64,000 nucleotides of DNA from Sphingomonas jeddahensis. Its GTDB lineage: Bacteria > Pseudomonadota > Alphaproteobacteria > Sphingomonadales > Sphingomonadaceae. Position numbers and translations under genes: made by a program. Position 1 is the stretch's first letter. Every line of letters starts with the position of its first letter. The notes beneath the pieces were generated by a model. The model saw nothing but the letters and a program-made list of their open reading frames with translations, made no database searches and had not been told where the DNA came from. Positions 1-7,916 of this stretch are shown in pieces. The DNA lies in the NCBI RefSeq assembly GCF_001981525.1, contig NZ_MPSB01000004.1:1-64000 (forward strand), in the 5' to 3' direction.

Positions 1-442
1 ACAACACCGTGCGTCCGCACAGCAGCCTTGGCGGCATGGCACCCGCCGAGTTCACCAACCGCCCCCGCCAAAGGCATGAGGACACCAAAGCTAACTTATC
101 AGCGGCCTGAAAATGGGGAGCAGGTCAGTCAGTATCGATGTGATATTACCCAGCAGAAGGGCCAATCCGCCGACCGCACCAACAAGCCAGGGCCAAGGCC
201 GCTTCCATAGCGCAACGGTAGGCTTGATCGCGGGTGCGTATGAGGAGTTTATCCTTGTACGTTTTCTCGATGTCATGCCGACCCCGTTTGTTCGGCACGA
301 GCATAAGCCGCGAGAATGTGGGGTGGAAGATTACTGCGCGCCGCGTAAAGCTGATTTGAGCCTCGTTTGAGATTGCCTCCTCAACTAACGGATCATCAGA
401 CTGCCGCTCACCGCCAAGTAGCGCCAGAAAAGAACGCGACGC
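1..442. other. Unassigned window end; no confident gene
   Basis: No gene can be named here. The stretch is less GC-rich than most of the window and its reading frames are short. On the minus strand two overlapping frames look weakly protein-like. One is open without an ATG from about 430 down to about 150 (reading ...RRAVIFHPTFSRLMLVPNK...), and the other gives the small membrane-protein candidate listed separately. This could be a gene broken by a frameshift, the end of an acquired segment, or chance. I see no RNA gene, IS end or palindromic element in it. Confidence 0.3.
91..276 (-). CDS. Possible small membrane protein (61 aa), unrecognised
   Basis: Not recognised. The 61-residue product has a basic N-terminus (MTSRKRTR) and one hydrophobic stretch at about residues 31-47 (LVGAVGGLALLLGNITS), compatible with a single membrane span, then a short tail ending PLIS. 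No clear ribosome binding site precedes the ATG. A second minus-strand frame overlaps its first half and extends upstream to about 430, so it may instead be the 3' part of a frameshifted longer gene. It lies downstream of, and co-directional with, the fucose synthase gene. Confidence is low because size and composition are the only support. Confidence 0.25.
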   Translation of the reverse strand: MTSRKRTRINSSYAPAIKPTVALWKRPWPWLVGAVGGLALLLGNITSILTDLLPIFRPLIS

Positions 443-1414
443 TCACCCCTCCTGCCGAACATTCTCCAGGAACCAGCGGTACGTCGCCGCAATGCCCTCG
501 CCCAGTCCGATGCGCGGTTGCCATCCCATTCCGTGCAACAGCCCTGAGTCCATCAGCTTGCGCGGCGTGCCGTCCGGCTTGCTTGCATCGCGCACAATGG
601 CCCCGATAAAACCGACCGCCTCGGCCACCATCCCCACCAATTCCAGGATCGTCACGTCGTCGCCATAGCCGACGTTGACGTGCCGCTCCCCCGAGTAGGT
701 ACGCATCAGAAATACGCAGGCGTCCGCCAGGTCATCGACGTGAAGGAACTCGCGCCTGGGGCTGCCCGAGCCCCAGATCTCCATTGATGCCGCGCCCGCC
801 AGCTTCGCCTCATGCGCCTTGCGGATCAGCGCGGGGAGGACGTGGCTCGATTGCAGGTCGAAATTGTCGCCCGGCCCATAGAGATTGGTCGGCATGGCGG
901 AGATGAAGTCGCGCCCGTGCTGCCTGCGATAGGCCTGTGCGAGCTTGATCCCGGCGATCTTGGCGATCGCATACCATTCGTTGGTCGGCTCCAGCGGCCC
1001 GGTGAGCAGCGCGTCTTCGCTAATCGGCTGGGGTGCGAACTTGGGGTAGATGCACGAGGAGCCGAGGAACAGCAGCTTCTCCACATCCTGTGCGTGCGCC
1101 GCCTCGATGACGTTCGCCTCGATCATAAGGTTGTCGTACAGGAAGTCGGCGGGATAGCTATCGTTGGCGAGAATACCGCCCACCTTGGCCGCGGCGAGGA
1201 ACACGGCATCGGGCCGGTTGGCGGCGAACCAGGCGCGCACTGCCGCCTGGTCCTTGAGGTCGACCTCCGCGCGCGTGGCGGTCAGCACCGCACATCTCTC
1301 GCCGGCGAGCCGGCGCACGATCGCCGACCCGACCATGCCGCGATGCCCGGCGACGAACACGCGCTTGCCCGCGAGATCGTACGGCTGACCGATCACCTCA
1401 GGCGCCCTTGGCAA
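443..1414 (-). CDS. fcl: GDP-L-fucose synthase
   Basis: NADPH-dependent epimerase/reductase that converts GDP-4-keto-6-deoxy-D-mannose to GDP-L-fucose in the cytoplasm, feeding fucose into exopolysaccharide or LPS. The 323-residue length is normal. A Rossmann GHRGMVG nucleotide-binding motif lies at residues 23-29, the active-site SSC at 119-121 and the YxxxK pair at Tyr148/Lys152; [10 protein letters not shown] is typical of this family. Its start overlaps the end of the dehydratase gene by 17 bp, so the two are translated from one message and catalyse consecutive steps. The first 15 residues precede the usual family start, so a slightly later start is possible. Confidence 0.93.
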   Translation of the reverse strand: MPRAPEVIGQPYDLAGKRVFVAGHRGMVGSAIVRRLAGERCAVLTATRAEVDLKDQAAVRAWFAANRPDAVFLAAAKVGGILANDSYPADFLYDNLMIEANVIEAAHAQDVEKLLFLGSSCIYPKFAPQPISEDALLTGPLEPTNEWYAIAKIAGIKLAQAYRRQHGRDFISAMPTNLYGPGDNFDLQSSHVLPALIRKAHEAKLAGAASMEIWGSGSPRREFLHVDDLADACVFLMRTYSGERHVNVGYGDDVTILELVGMVAEAVGFIGAIVRDASKPDGTPRKLMDSGLLHGMGWQPRIGLGEGIAATYRWFLENVRQEG

Positions 1415-2465
1415 TCGGGGCAGTCTTCATTTCCTCCAGATCGGCCAACACCATCTCGCGCGCCAGATCGCGCACCGGAGTTTCATGCGCCCAGCCGAGC
1501 TGCGCCTTTGCCTTGCTCGGATCCCCGATCAGCAGGTCCACCTCAGTAGGGCGGAAATAGCGCGGGTCGATCTCGACCAGACAATCGCCACTCTGGCTGC
1601 AATAGCCTTTCTCATCCACGCCCTCACCGTCCCAGCGCAAGGTGATGCCCACATCCGCGAAGGCCCATTCGACAAAGGTGCGCACCGGGGTCGTCTCGCC
1701 CGTCGCCAACACATAATCGTCGGGCGTGTCCTGTTGCAGCATCAACCACATGCCGCGGACATATTCGCGCGCATGCCCCCAATCGCGCCGCGCATCCAGA
1801 TTGCCGAGATAAAGCCGCTCCTGCCGCCCGAGCTTGATCGCCGCCGCGGCACGGGTGATCTTGCGCGTGACGAACGTCTCACCGCGCAGCGGGCTTTCGT
1901 GGTTGAACAGGATGCCGTTCGACGCGTGCATGCCATAGGCCTCGCGATAGTTTACCACGATCCAGTAACCATAGAGCTTGGCGACGCCATAAGGCGAGCG
2001 CGGGTAGAAGGGCGTGGTCTCCCTCTGCGGCACTTCCTGCACCAGCCCGTACAACTCGGACGTGGATGCCTGGTAGAAACGCGTCGTCTTCTCCATGCCG
2101 AGGATGCGGATCGCTTCCAGCAGCCTGAGCGTCCCCACCGCATCGGCGTTGGCGGTATATTCGGGCGTCTCAAAGCTGACCGCGACATGGCTTTGCGCGG
2201 CGAGATTGTAGATCTCGGTCGGCTGCGTCTGTTGGACCAGGCGGATGAGGTTGGTCGAATCCGTCAGGTCACCGTAATGGAGGTGGAAGCGCGGATCCTC
2301 CTCGTGCGGGTCCTGATAAATATGTTCAATCCGCCCGGTGTTGAACGACGACGAACGCCGCTTCACGCCATGAACCTGGTAGCCTTTGGCAAGCAACAAG
2401 TCCGACAGGTAAGCGCCGTCCTGCCCCGTAACGCCAGTAATCAACGCAACCTTGCGATCCACCAT
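1398..2465 (-). CDS. gmd: GDP-mannose 4,6-dehydratase
   Basis: First committed step from GDP-D-mannose to GDP-L-fucose (or other GDP-deoxysugars), giving GDP-4-keto-6-deoxy-D-mannose with bound NADP. The 355-residue protein starts [20 protein letters not shown], with the GVTGQDG cofactor motif at 11-17, the STSE active-site segment at 134-137 and Tyr159/Lys163 as the YxxxK pair. The frame stays open 56 codons further upstream, but that extension has no family resemblance, so the ATG at 2465 was chosen. It overlaps the downstream fucose synthase gene. It is divergent from ahpC across a 316-bp gap that should hold both promoters. Confidence 0.95.
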   Translation of the reverse strand: MVDRKVALITGVTGQDGAYLSDLLLAKGYQVHGVKRRSSSFNTGRIEHIYQDPHEEDPRFHLHYGDLTDSTNLIRLVQQTQPTEIYNLAAQSHVAVSFETPEYTANADAVGTLRLLEAIRILGMEKTTRFYQASTSELYGLVQEVPQRETTPFYPRSPYGVAKLYGYWIVVNYREAYGMHASNGILFNHESPLRGETFVTRKITRAAAAIKLGRQERLYLGNLDARRDWGHAREYVRGMWLMLQQDTPDDYVLATGETTPVRTFVEWAFADVGITLRWDGEGVDEKGYCSQSGDCLVEIDPRYFRPTEVDLLIGDPSKAKAQLGWAHETPVRDLAREMVLADLEEMKTAPIAKGA

Positions 2466-2680
2466 GTGCCAAGCCCCCGCTTCGCACCGGGTGTTACGGA
2501 GCGTCCAAGTCAGCGACAAGACAAGCGCCAGCCATTTCGTGTCATTTCGGATGCGAGTTGCGGACGGTGCATATCCTGCATTGCAGAAGATCGAGCCGAC
2601 ATTTGCACTCAGCGGCGCGCTCGACGGCGCCATCTTATTGAGCCGCTCGATCTAAGTAGGTCGAGACGCCTATAAAGACG

Positions 2681-2709
2681 CGCATTGATCGAGCAGATCG
2701 ATCAATGCG
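2681..2709. promoter_or_regulatory. Perfect 12-bp inverted repeat upstream of ahpC
   Basis: Arms CGCATTGATCGA (2681-2692) and TCGATCAATGCG (2698-2709) are exact reverse complements around a 5-nt GCAGA spacer, 73 nt before the ahpC start. A TATAAA at 2671-2676 just upstream could be a -10 element, which would put the repeat over the transcription start. It may be an operator or a 5'-UTR hairpin. I do not see the ATAG-N7-CTAT pattern of OxyR sites. The rest of the 2466-2781 gap shows no gene. Confidence 0.45.
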
Positions 2710-2781
2710 AGCGAAGATAACCGGTTTCCTCACTTGCTGCGGCGCACTATCTAGCGTCTGCATTCACCCAAGGAGATACGC

Positions 2782-3345
2782 ATGTCGCTCATCGGCACGA
2801 CCATCAAGCCGTTCGAGACCCAGGCCTATAAGGAAGGCAAGTTCATCACCGTCACCGACGCGGACACCCGCGGCAAGTGGGCGGTGTTCTTCTTCTATCC
2901 GGCCGATTTCACCTTCGTCTGCCCGACCGAGCTCGAGGACCTCGCCGATCATTACGAGACGTTCCAGAAGATGGGCGTCGAGATCTATTCGGTGTCGACC
3001 GACACGCATTTCAGCCACAAGGCATGGCACGACACTTCGCCGGCGATCGGCAAGATCAAGTTCACCATGCTGGGTGACCAGAACCACACCATCTCCAACA
3101 ACTTCGACATCCTGCGCGCCGGCCAGGGCCTGGCCGATCGCGGCACGTTCGTGGTTGATCCCGATGGCGTGATCCAGCTGATGGAAGTGACCAGCGAGGG
3201 CGTCGGCCGCAACGCGGTTGAACTGCTGCGCAAGATCAAGGCGGCGCAGTATATCGCGGCGCATCCGGGCGAAGTTTGCCCGGCGAAGTGGGAAGAGGGT
3301 GAAACCACGCTCGCCCCGTCGCTCGACCTCGTCGGCAAGATCTGA
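2782..3345 (+). CDS. ahpC: Peroxiredoxin, alkyl hydroperoxide reductase subunit C
   Basis: Typical 2-Cys peroxiredoxin that reduces H2O2, organic hydroperoxides and peroxynitrite in the cytoplasm; its oxidised disulfide is re-reduced by AhpF, encoded next. The 187-residue length is that of AhpC. The peroxidatic Cys47 sits in FTFVCPTE and the resolving Cys166 in EVCPAKW near the C-terminus. A strong ribosome binding site (AAGGAGA, about 2769) supports the ATG at 2782. A rho-independent terminator follows at once, so ahpC is probably made in excess of ahpF, as is usual for this pair. The perfect inverted repeat at 2681-2709 is the likeliest regulatory site. Confidence 0.97.
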   Translation: MSLIGTTIKPFETQAYKEGKFITVTDADTRGKWAVFFFYPADFTFVCPTELEDLADHYETFQKMGVEIYSVSTDTHFSHKAWHDTSPAIGKIKFTMLGDQNHTISNNFDILRAGQGLADRGTFVVDPDGVIQLMEVTSEGVGRNAVELLRKIKAAQYIAAHPGEVCPAKWEEGETTLAPSLDLVGKI

Positions 3346-3362
3346 GCTCAAAGCTCTGATGA

Positions 3363-3391
3363 CGGACGGGGCAGCGTATCCGCCCCGTCCG
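3363..3391 (+). terminator. Rho-independent terminator after ahpC
   Basis: A 10-bp GC-rich perfect stem (CGGACGGGGC at 3363-3372 with GCCCCGTCCG at 3382-3391), a 9-nt loop and a short ATTT run follow the ahpC stop by 17 nt. The U-tract is weak, so it may only partly terminate and let some transcript reach ahpF. Confidence 0.7.
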
Positions 3392-3400
3392 ATTTCACTC

Positions 3401-3496
3401 CGTCATGCCGGGCTCGTCCCGGCATCCAGACCTCCCCAGGCGCACCCAGCGCTGAGTACGCGGCACCCTGGACCCCGGCACAAGGCCGGGGTGACG
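3401..3496. repeat. Paired palindromic element, family B (copy B1)
   Basis: Left hairpin 3401-3428 begins CGTCATGCCGG and ends CCGGCATCCA. Right hairpin 3469-3496 begins TGGACCCCGG and ends CCGGGGTGACG. The spacer is 40 nt. Outer CGTCA and inner TCCA ends match the other family A and B copies. It lies between ahpC and ahpF and carries no gene. Confidence 0.85.
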
Positions 3497-3533
3497 GCGT
3501 GAGTGGAGGCAATCACCGTCATTTAATCCCCTA

Positions 3534-3622
3534 CCTTCACGCCAGCGGTGCGGCCGGTCTGCCCACCGTGTCTCCCCGCCCCCTCTCTCCCCCGGAGGGG
3601 TGCCGCACCGCTGACGTGAAGG
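3534..3622. repeat. 21-bp inverted repeat in the ahpF leader
   Basis: The arm at 3534-3554 (starting CCTTCACG, ending GGTGCGGC) pairs with 3602-3622 (starting GCCGCACC, ending CGTGAAGG) at 20 of 21 positions across a 47-nt pyrimidine-rich spacer. It ends 26 nt before the ahpF start codon. It could be a leader stem-loop setting AhpF level or another kind of small palindromic element. I saw no second copy in the window. Confidence 0.6.
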
Positions 3623-3648
3623 CAGCCAGCAATTCCCAGGAGGGCTAG

Positions 3649-5226
3649 ATGCTCGACAATAATCTCAAGACCCAACTCAAGGGCTATCTCGCCAACGTCC
3701 GCCATCCGGTCGAGCTGGTCGCTTCCGCCAATGACAGCGCCAAGTCGCGTGAGATGACCGAGCTGCTCGACGAAATCGCGGCCCTGTCGGACGACGTCAC
3801 CGTCATCCGCGCCGACGACGACCAGCGCCGCCCGTCGTTCCTGATCCGCCGCGCCGGCACCGACATCGGCGTTCGCTTCGCCGGCGTGCCGATGGGCCAT
3901 GAGTTCACCTCGCTGGTGCTTGCATTGCTCCAGGTCGGCGGCCATCCGTCGAAGCTGTCGCAGGAAGTGATCGCGCAGGTCCAGGCGCTCGACGGCGATT
4001 ATCAGTTCGAAAGCTATTTCTCGCTCACCTGCCAGAACTGCCCCGACGTGGTGCAGGCGCTGAACCTGATGAGCGTCCTCAACCCGCGCATCCGCCACGT
4101 CGCGATCGAGGGCGGCGCGTTCCAGGGCGAGGTCGAGGCGCGGCAGATCATGTCGGTGCCGGCGATCTTCCTCAACGGCGAACCGTTCGCGCAAGGCCGC
4201 ATGGACGTCGAGCAGATCCTCGCCAAGCTAGACACCGGTGCCACCGCCCGTACCGCGGAGAAGATCGCGTCCAAGGAGCCGTTCGAGGTTCTGGTCGTCG
4301 GCGGCGGCCCCGCCGGCGCGGCGGCGGCGATCTACTCAGCGCGCAAAGGCATCCGCACCGGCGTCGCCACCGAGCGGTTTGGTGGCCAGGTGCTCGACAC
4401 CATGTCGATCGAGAATTTCATCTCGGTCAGCCACACCGAGGGTCCGAAGCTCGTCGCCCAACTCGAGCAGCATGTCGGCGACTATGACGTCGACGTGATG
4501 AACCTGCAGAAGGCGGCCAAGCTGGTGCCGGCGAAGCAGGAAGGCGGCCTGCACGAAGTGACGCTGGAAAGCGGCGCGACCTTGAAGGCACGCACGGTGA
4601 TCCTGTCGACCGGCGCACGCTGGCGCCAGATGAACGTGCCGGGCGAGGACGCCTATCGCAACAAGGGCGTGACGTACTGCCCGCACTGCGACGGCCCGCT
4701 GTTCAAGAACAAGCGCGTCGCGGTGATCGGCGGCGGCAATTCGGGCGTCGAGGCGGCGATCGACCTGGCTGGCATCGTGGCGCATGTCACGCTGATCGAG
4801 TTCGACCGCGATCTGCGCGCCGATGCGGTGCTCCAGCGCAAGCTCGCCAGCCTGCCCAACGTCAAGGTGATCACCTCCGCGCTCACCACCGAGGTGAAGG
4901 GTGACGGCAGCAAGGTCGTGGCGCTGACCTACAAGGATCGCAACCACGATACGCTGCACGAGATCGAGCTGGAGGGTATTTTCGTCCAGATCGGCCTCGT
5001 CCCGAACACCGAATGGCTCAAGGACGCGGTGGCGCTGTCCAACCGCGGCGAGATTGAGGTGGATCACCGTGGCGAAACGTCGCGGCCCGGCATCTTCGCT
5101 GCCGGCGATTGCACCACCGTGCCGTACAAGCAGATCGTGATCGCGATGGGCGAAGGCTCCAAGGCGTCGCTGTCCGCGTTCGATTACCTCATCCGCCTGC
5201 CGGCCGATCTGGCGGAAGCGGCCTGA
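3649..5226 (+). CDS. ahpF: Alkyl hydroperoxide reductase subunit F
   Basis: FAD-dependent NADH:peroxiredoxin oxidoreductase that recycles AhpC. The 525-residue protein has the normal AhpF plan. An N-terminal double thioredoxin fold carries the CQNC redox pair (Cys128/Cys131). It is followed by a thioredoxin-reductase-like part with the FAD motif GGGPAG (218-223), the second redox pair CPHC (Cys344/Cys347) and an NAD motif GGGNSG at about 358. A good ribosome binding site (GGAGGG, about 3640) supports the ATG. It follows ahpC co-directionally, but 303 bp with a terminator, a family B element and a 21-bp inverted repeat separate them, so AhpF is probably made at a lower level. Confidence 0.97.
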   Translation: MLDNNLKTQLKGYLANVRHPVELVASANDSAKSREMTELLDEIAALSDDVTVIRADDDQRRPSFLIRRAGTDIGVRFAGVPMGHEFTSLVLALLQVGGHPSKLSQEVIAQVQALDGDYQFESYFSLTCQNCPDVVQALNLMSVLNPRIRHVAIEGGAFQGEVEARQIMSVPAIFLNGEPFAQGRMDVEQILAKLDTGATARTAEKIASKEPFEVLVVGGGPAGAAAAIYSARKGIRTGVATERFGGQVLDTMSIENFISVSHTEGPKLVAQLEQHVGDYDVDVMNLQKAAKLVPAKQEGGLHEVTLESGATLKARTVILSTGARWRQMNVPGEDAYRNKGVTYCPHCDGPLFKNKRVAVIGGGNSGVEAAIDLAGIVAHVTLIEFDRDLRADAVLQRKLASLPNVKVITSALTTEVKGDGSKVVALTYKDRNHDTLHEIELEGIFVQIGLVPNTEWLKDAVALSNRGEIEVDHRGETSRPGIFAAGDCTTVPYKQIVIAMGEGSKASLSAFDYLIRLPADLAEAA

Positions 5227-5235
5227 ACCACCCCC

Positions 5236-5328
5236 CGTCACCCCGGCCTTGAGCCGGGGTCCCGCTGTCTTCCGCTCGGGACGCGACAGAAGGAAGAAGC
5301 GGGACCCCGGATCAAGTCCGGGGTGACG
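5236..5328. repeat. Paired palindromic element, family B (copy B2)
   Basis: Left hairpin begins CGTCACCCCGG and ends CCGGGGTCCC (5236-5263). Right hairpin 5301-5328 begins GGGACCCCGG and ends CCGGGGTGACG. The spacer is 37 nt. It starts nine nt after the ahpF stop and ends before the epimerase gene; it may also act as the ahpF transcript end. Confidence 0.85.
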
Positions 5329-5402
5329 CAGTGTATCCCCTTGTCTTAAGCCCGCGGCAATGCTCCTGCCTTAACGCACGCCGCAGACAAGGGAGCGAAC
5401 AC

Positions 5403-6383
5403 ATGGCCTATCTCGTCACCGGCGCGGCCGGCTTCATCGGCGCGGCCGTCGCCCAGCGGCTGCTCGACCGCGGCGAGCAGGTCGTCGGGATCGACAATCT
5501 CAACGATTACTACATCGTCCAGCTCAAGCGCGACCGGCTCGCGTTGCTCACCTCGCAGCCCGGCTTCACCTTCGCGCACGTCGACATCGCCGATGCCGCC
5601 GCACTCAAGGCCGCGCTGGCACCGCACGCGATCACCCATATCGTCCATCTCGCCGCCCAGGCGGGCGTGCGCTACTCGCTCACCAACCCAGAGGTGTACG
5701 TCCAGTCGAACCTCGTCGGGCAGGTCAACATGCTCGAATATGCCCGCGCGCTCGATGGCCTGGTGTCGATGAGCTACGCCTCGTCGAGCTCGGTTTATGG
5801 CGGCAACACCAAGATGCCCTTCGCCGAGCACGACCGCGTCGATGCGCCGATCTCGCTCTACGCCGCCACCAAGAAGGCGGACGAGCTGATGGGCAACGTC
5901 TATGGCCACCTGTATCGCCTGCCGATGACGGGCTTGCGCTTCTTCACCGTCTACGGCCCGTGGAGCCGGCCCGACATGGCGACCTGGCTGTTCGCCGACG
6001 CGATCCTCAAAGGTCGCCCGATCCGCGTGTTCAACAATGGCGACATGAGTCGCGACTTCACCTTCATCGACGACATCGTCTCGGGCGTGGTCGCGGTGAC
6101 GGACAATCCGCCGATCGACGTCGGCACCAAGCCGCCGCATCGCATCTACAACATCGGCAACAACAAGCCCGAACAGCTCCTTCGCATGATCGACGTGCTC
6201 GAGGACGCGCTCGGCGTACAGGCGGTGCGCAGCCTCGAACCGATGCAGCCCGGCGACGTACCCGCCACCTATGCCGACATCTCAGCCATCGCCGCCGACC
6301 ATGGCTATGCGCCGACCACCCCGATCGAGGTCGGCATCCCGCGCTTCGTCGACTGGTTCAAGCGCTATCACGGGCTGAACTGA
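5403..6383 (+). CDS. NAD-dependent epimerase, probably UDP-glucuronate 4-epimerase
   Basis: Extended short-chain dehydrogenase of the nucleotide-sugar epimerase group, 326 residues. It starts MAYLVTGAAGFIG, with the GxxGxxG motif at 7-13, the SSSSVYGG active-site segment at 127-134 and Tyr153/Lys157 as YxxxK. The segment LRFFTVYGPWSRPDMA is characteristic of UDP-glucuronate/UDP-galacturonate 4-epimerases, so it probably supplies a uronic acid for an acidic polysaccharide. The frame is open 24 codons upstream into spacer DNA, but the ATG at 5403 fits the fold start. It is flanked by palindromic elements and not in an operon. Substrate is inferred from motif style only. Confidence 0.85.
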   Translation: MAYLVTGAAGFIGAAVAQRLLDRGEQVVGIDNLNDYYIVQLKRDRLALLTSQPGFTFAHVDIADAAALKAALAPHAITHIVHLAAQAGVRYSLTNPEVYVQSNLVGQVNMLEYARALDGLVSMSYASSSSVYGGNTKMPFAEHDRVDAPISLYAATKKADELMGNVYGHLYRLPMTGLRFFTVYGPWSRPDMATWLFADAILKGRPIRVFNNGDMSRDFTFIDDIVSGVVAVTDNPPIDVGTKPPHRIYNIGNNKPEQLLRMIDVLEDALGVQAVRSLEPMQPGDVPATYADISAIAADHGYAPTTPIEVGIPRFVDWFKRYHGLN

Positions 6384-6391
6384 GCCGCTCC

Positions 6392-6487
6392 CGTCATTCC
6401 CGCGAAGGCGGGAATCCATAACCTCTGCCTCTTCGCTTCCATCGCAAACGTTCGAGAATATGGATCCCCGCCTCCGCGGGGATGACG
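6392..6487. repeat. Paired palindromic element, family A (copy A1, dRS3-like)
   Basis: Left hairpin 6392-6420 contains ATTCCC-GCGAAGGC-GGGAAT, which fits the neisserial dRS3 consensus, and ends TCCATA. Right hairpin 6459-6487 begins TATGGATCC and ends GGATGACG. The spacer is 38 nt, with CTCTGCC at its positions 3-9 and GTTCGAGAA at its end. The same spacer features recur beside the GIY-YIG gene at 33.8-34.2 kb. Confidence 0.9.
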
Positions 6488-6517
6488 AAGGTGGCTACCC
6501 CACATGCCCATTCAACA

Positions 6518-6651
6518 CGTCACCCCGGCCCTTTCGACTGCCTGCTAAGGCAGGCGCTCAAGACATGCTTGTGCCGGGGTCCAGCCCTCCGCACACTCAC
6601 CGGCCTGAACGTTCGCGGCGCCCTGGATGCCGGCACAGGGCCGGCATGATG
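6518..6651. repeat. Paired palindromic element, family B (copy B3, enlarged)
   Basis: Degenerate family B copy. CGTCACCCCGGCC begins the left half and TGCCGGGGTCCA ends it, and the right half runs from TGGATGCCGG to GGCATGATGG. The left hairpin loop is enlarged by about 35 nt holding its own small palindrome CTGCCTGC-TAA-GGCAG. With copy A1 it fills the 342-bp gap between the epimerase and muramidase genes. Confidence 0.7.
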
Positions 6652-6725
6652 GTGGCACTGCCGGCCTGTCCTACAAGCCATCCCACACTGTATGTTCCCC
6701 TTACGTTCTCACAACGGAGAGGCAT

Positions 6726-7262
6726 ATGATCGACGACCTGATCGACGCGGTGATCGACCGCGAAGGCGGCTACACCAACCATCCGGCCGACCGCGGCGGG
6801 GCAACCCATTGGGGCATCACCGAGGCAGTGGCGCGCGCCAACGGCTATGCCGGCGACATGCGCCATTTCGAACGCGAGGCCGCGGTCGCGATCTACCGCC
6901 GCATCTACTGGCTTCGCCCGCGCTTCGGTGACATCGCCGAGCGCGCGCCGCTGATCGCCGCCGAACTGTTCGACACCGGCGTCAACATGGGCCCGGCAGT
7001 CGCCACCGGCTTTCTCCAGCGCGCGCTCAACGCGCTCAACCGCGGCGCGCGTGACTATTCCGACGTGCTGCTCGATGGCCGCATTGGCCCGCAGACGCTG
7101 ACGGCGCTCGACGGCTTTCTCGCGACACGCGGGGCCACCGGCGAGACGGTGCTGCTCAAGGCGATCGAGGCCTTGCAGGGCGAACGCTATCTCTCATTCG
7201 CCGAGCGCCGCCCGGCGAACGAGGCGTTCCTCTACGGCTGGCTCGCCAATCGCATCGGCTGA
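6726..7262 (+). CDS. GH108-type N-acetylmuramidase (endolysin-like)
   Basis: Predicted peptidoglycan hydrolase of glycoside hydrolase family 108, 178 residues. The N-terminal catalytic motif EGGY (Glu13-Tyr16), then NHPADRGGATHWGIT, is diagnostic. The C-terminal half (GPQTLTALD, then FAERRPANEAFLYGWLANR) resembles the peptidoglycan-binding domain that accompanies GH108. The ATG at 6726 follows GGAGAGGC; the longer open frame upstream is spacer DNA. No signal peptide is visible, so release probably depends on the holin-like protein encoded 13 bp downstream. Such pairs occur in prophages and gene-transfer agents, but no capsid, tail or integrase gene is in the window. Confidence 0.85.
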   Translation: MIDDLIDAVIDREGGYTNHPADRGGATHWGITEAVARANGYAGDMRHFEREAAVAIYRRIYWLRPRFGDIAERAPLIAAELFDTGVNMGPAVATGFLQRALNALNRGARDYSDVLLDGRIGPQTLTALDGFLATRGATGETVLLKAIEALQGERYLSFAERRPANEAFLYGWLANRIG

Positions 7263-7275
7263 GGGGGAACACGCC

Positions 7276-7683
7276 ATGGCATTGCTCGACACGATCATCG
7301 GCCCGATCGCCGGGCTGATCGACAAGATCATCCCCGATCCCAAAGCGCGCGAGGCGGCGAAGCTCGAGTTGTTGCGACTGGAGGGCACGCAGGAACTCGA
7401 CCGGATCAAGGCGCAGATGAGCGCCGTCCTGGCAGAGGCCGGCTCGGCGGACCCATGGACCAGCCGCGCCCGGCCGAGCTTCCTTTATGTCATGTATGTG
7501 CTGCTCTTGTGGTCGATCCCGATGGGGATCATCGCGGCGATCCGCCCGTCTGCCGCGGAAGCGATCGCCAGAGGAATGAACGCCTATCTCACCGGCATCC
7601 CCGAGCCGCTCTACGCGCTGTTCGGCACCGGCTATCTCGGCTACACCGTGGCGCGCGAATGGGGAAAGGCGAAGGGGCGGTGA
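7276..7683 (+). CDS. Holin-like protein (3TM-holin type)
   Basis: A 135-residue protein with an amphipathic N-terminus (ALLDTIIGPIAGLIDKIIPDP), a charged middle and a hydrophobic part near residues 69-92 (FLYVMYVLLLWSIPMGIIAA) plus a weaker one near 115-125. It ends in a basic tail. This fits the family of three-TM holins that sit beside GH108 muramidases. It would permeabilise the inner membrane so that the muramidase reaches the wall. The 13-bp spacing to the muramidase indicates one operon. Assignment rests on context and hydrophobicity. Confidence 0.7.
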   Translation: MALLDTIIGPIAGLIDKIIPDPKAREAAKLELLRLEGTQELDRIKAQMSAVLAEAGSADPWTSRARPSFLYVMYVLLLWSIPMGIIAAIRPSAAEAIARGMNAYLTGIPEPLYALFGTGYLGYTVAREWGKAKGR

Positions 7684-7692
7684 ATGGTTGGC

Positions 7693-7750
7693 GCGAATGT
7701 TGAGGCGATCGTCGAAAACGCGCGATCGTCTCAACTTCCTCAACATTCGC
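7693..7750. repeat. Nested inverted repeats downstream of the holin gene
   Basis: Outer arms GCGAATGTTGAGG (7693-7705) and CCTCAACATTCGC (7738-7750) are perfect complements. Inside and overlapping them, TGAGGCGATCG (7701-7711) nearly matches CGATCGTCTCA (7723-7733) with one G-T pair. The two stems compete, so this can be an alternative-structure terminator for the holin operon or a small palindromic element. No U-tract follows. Confidence 0.5.
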
Positions 7751-7770
7751 TCCAACAACCCGCCCCCTTC

Positions 7771-7852
7771 CCGTTCGTCCTGAGCCTGTCGAAGGACGTG
7801 TTCCAGGCGATGCGCGCGGTCACACGCACTTCGACAGGCTCAGTGCGAACGG
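7771..7852. repeat. Paired palindromic element, family C (copy C1)
   Basis: Left arm 7771-7800 (CCGTTCGTCCTGAGCCTGTC, then GAAGGACGTG) and right arm 7823-7852 (CACGCACTTCGACAGGCTCA, then GTGCGAACGG) are inverted copies with a 22-nt spacer. This family has a shorter spacer than A and B. It lies between the holin gene and hslV. Confidence 0.85.
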
Positions 7853-7916
7853 AGAAGGGGTGACACCAGGACAGAGGCCCTGTTGCATCCCCGCCACCCA
7901 CCCTACATCGCGCCGC

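Noticed and set aside
2640..2781. OxyR-type operator upstream of ahpC
   Set aside because: No ATAG-N7-CTAT-N7-ATAG-N7-CTAT arrangement could be found; only the unrelated perfect palindrome.
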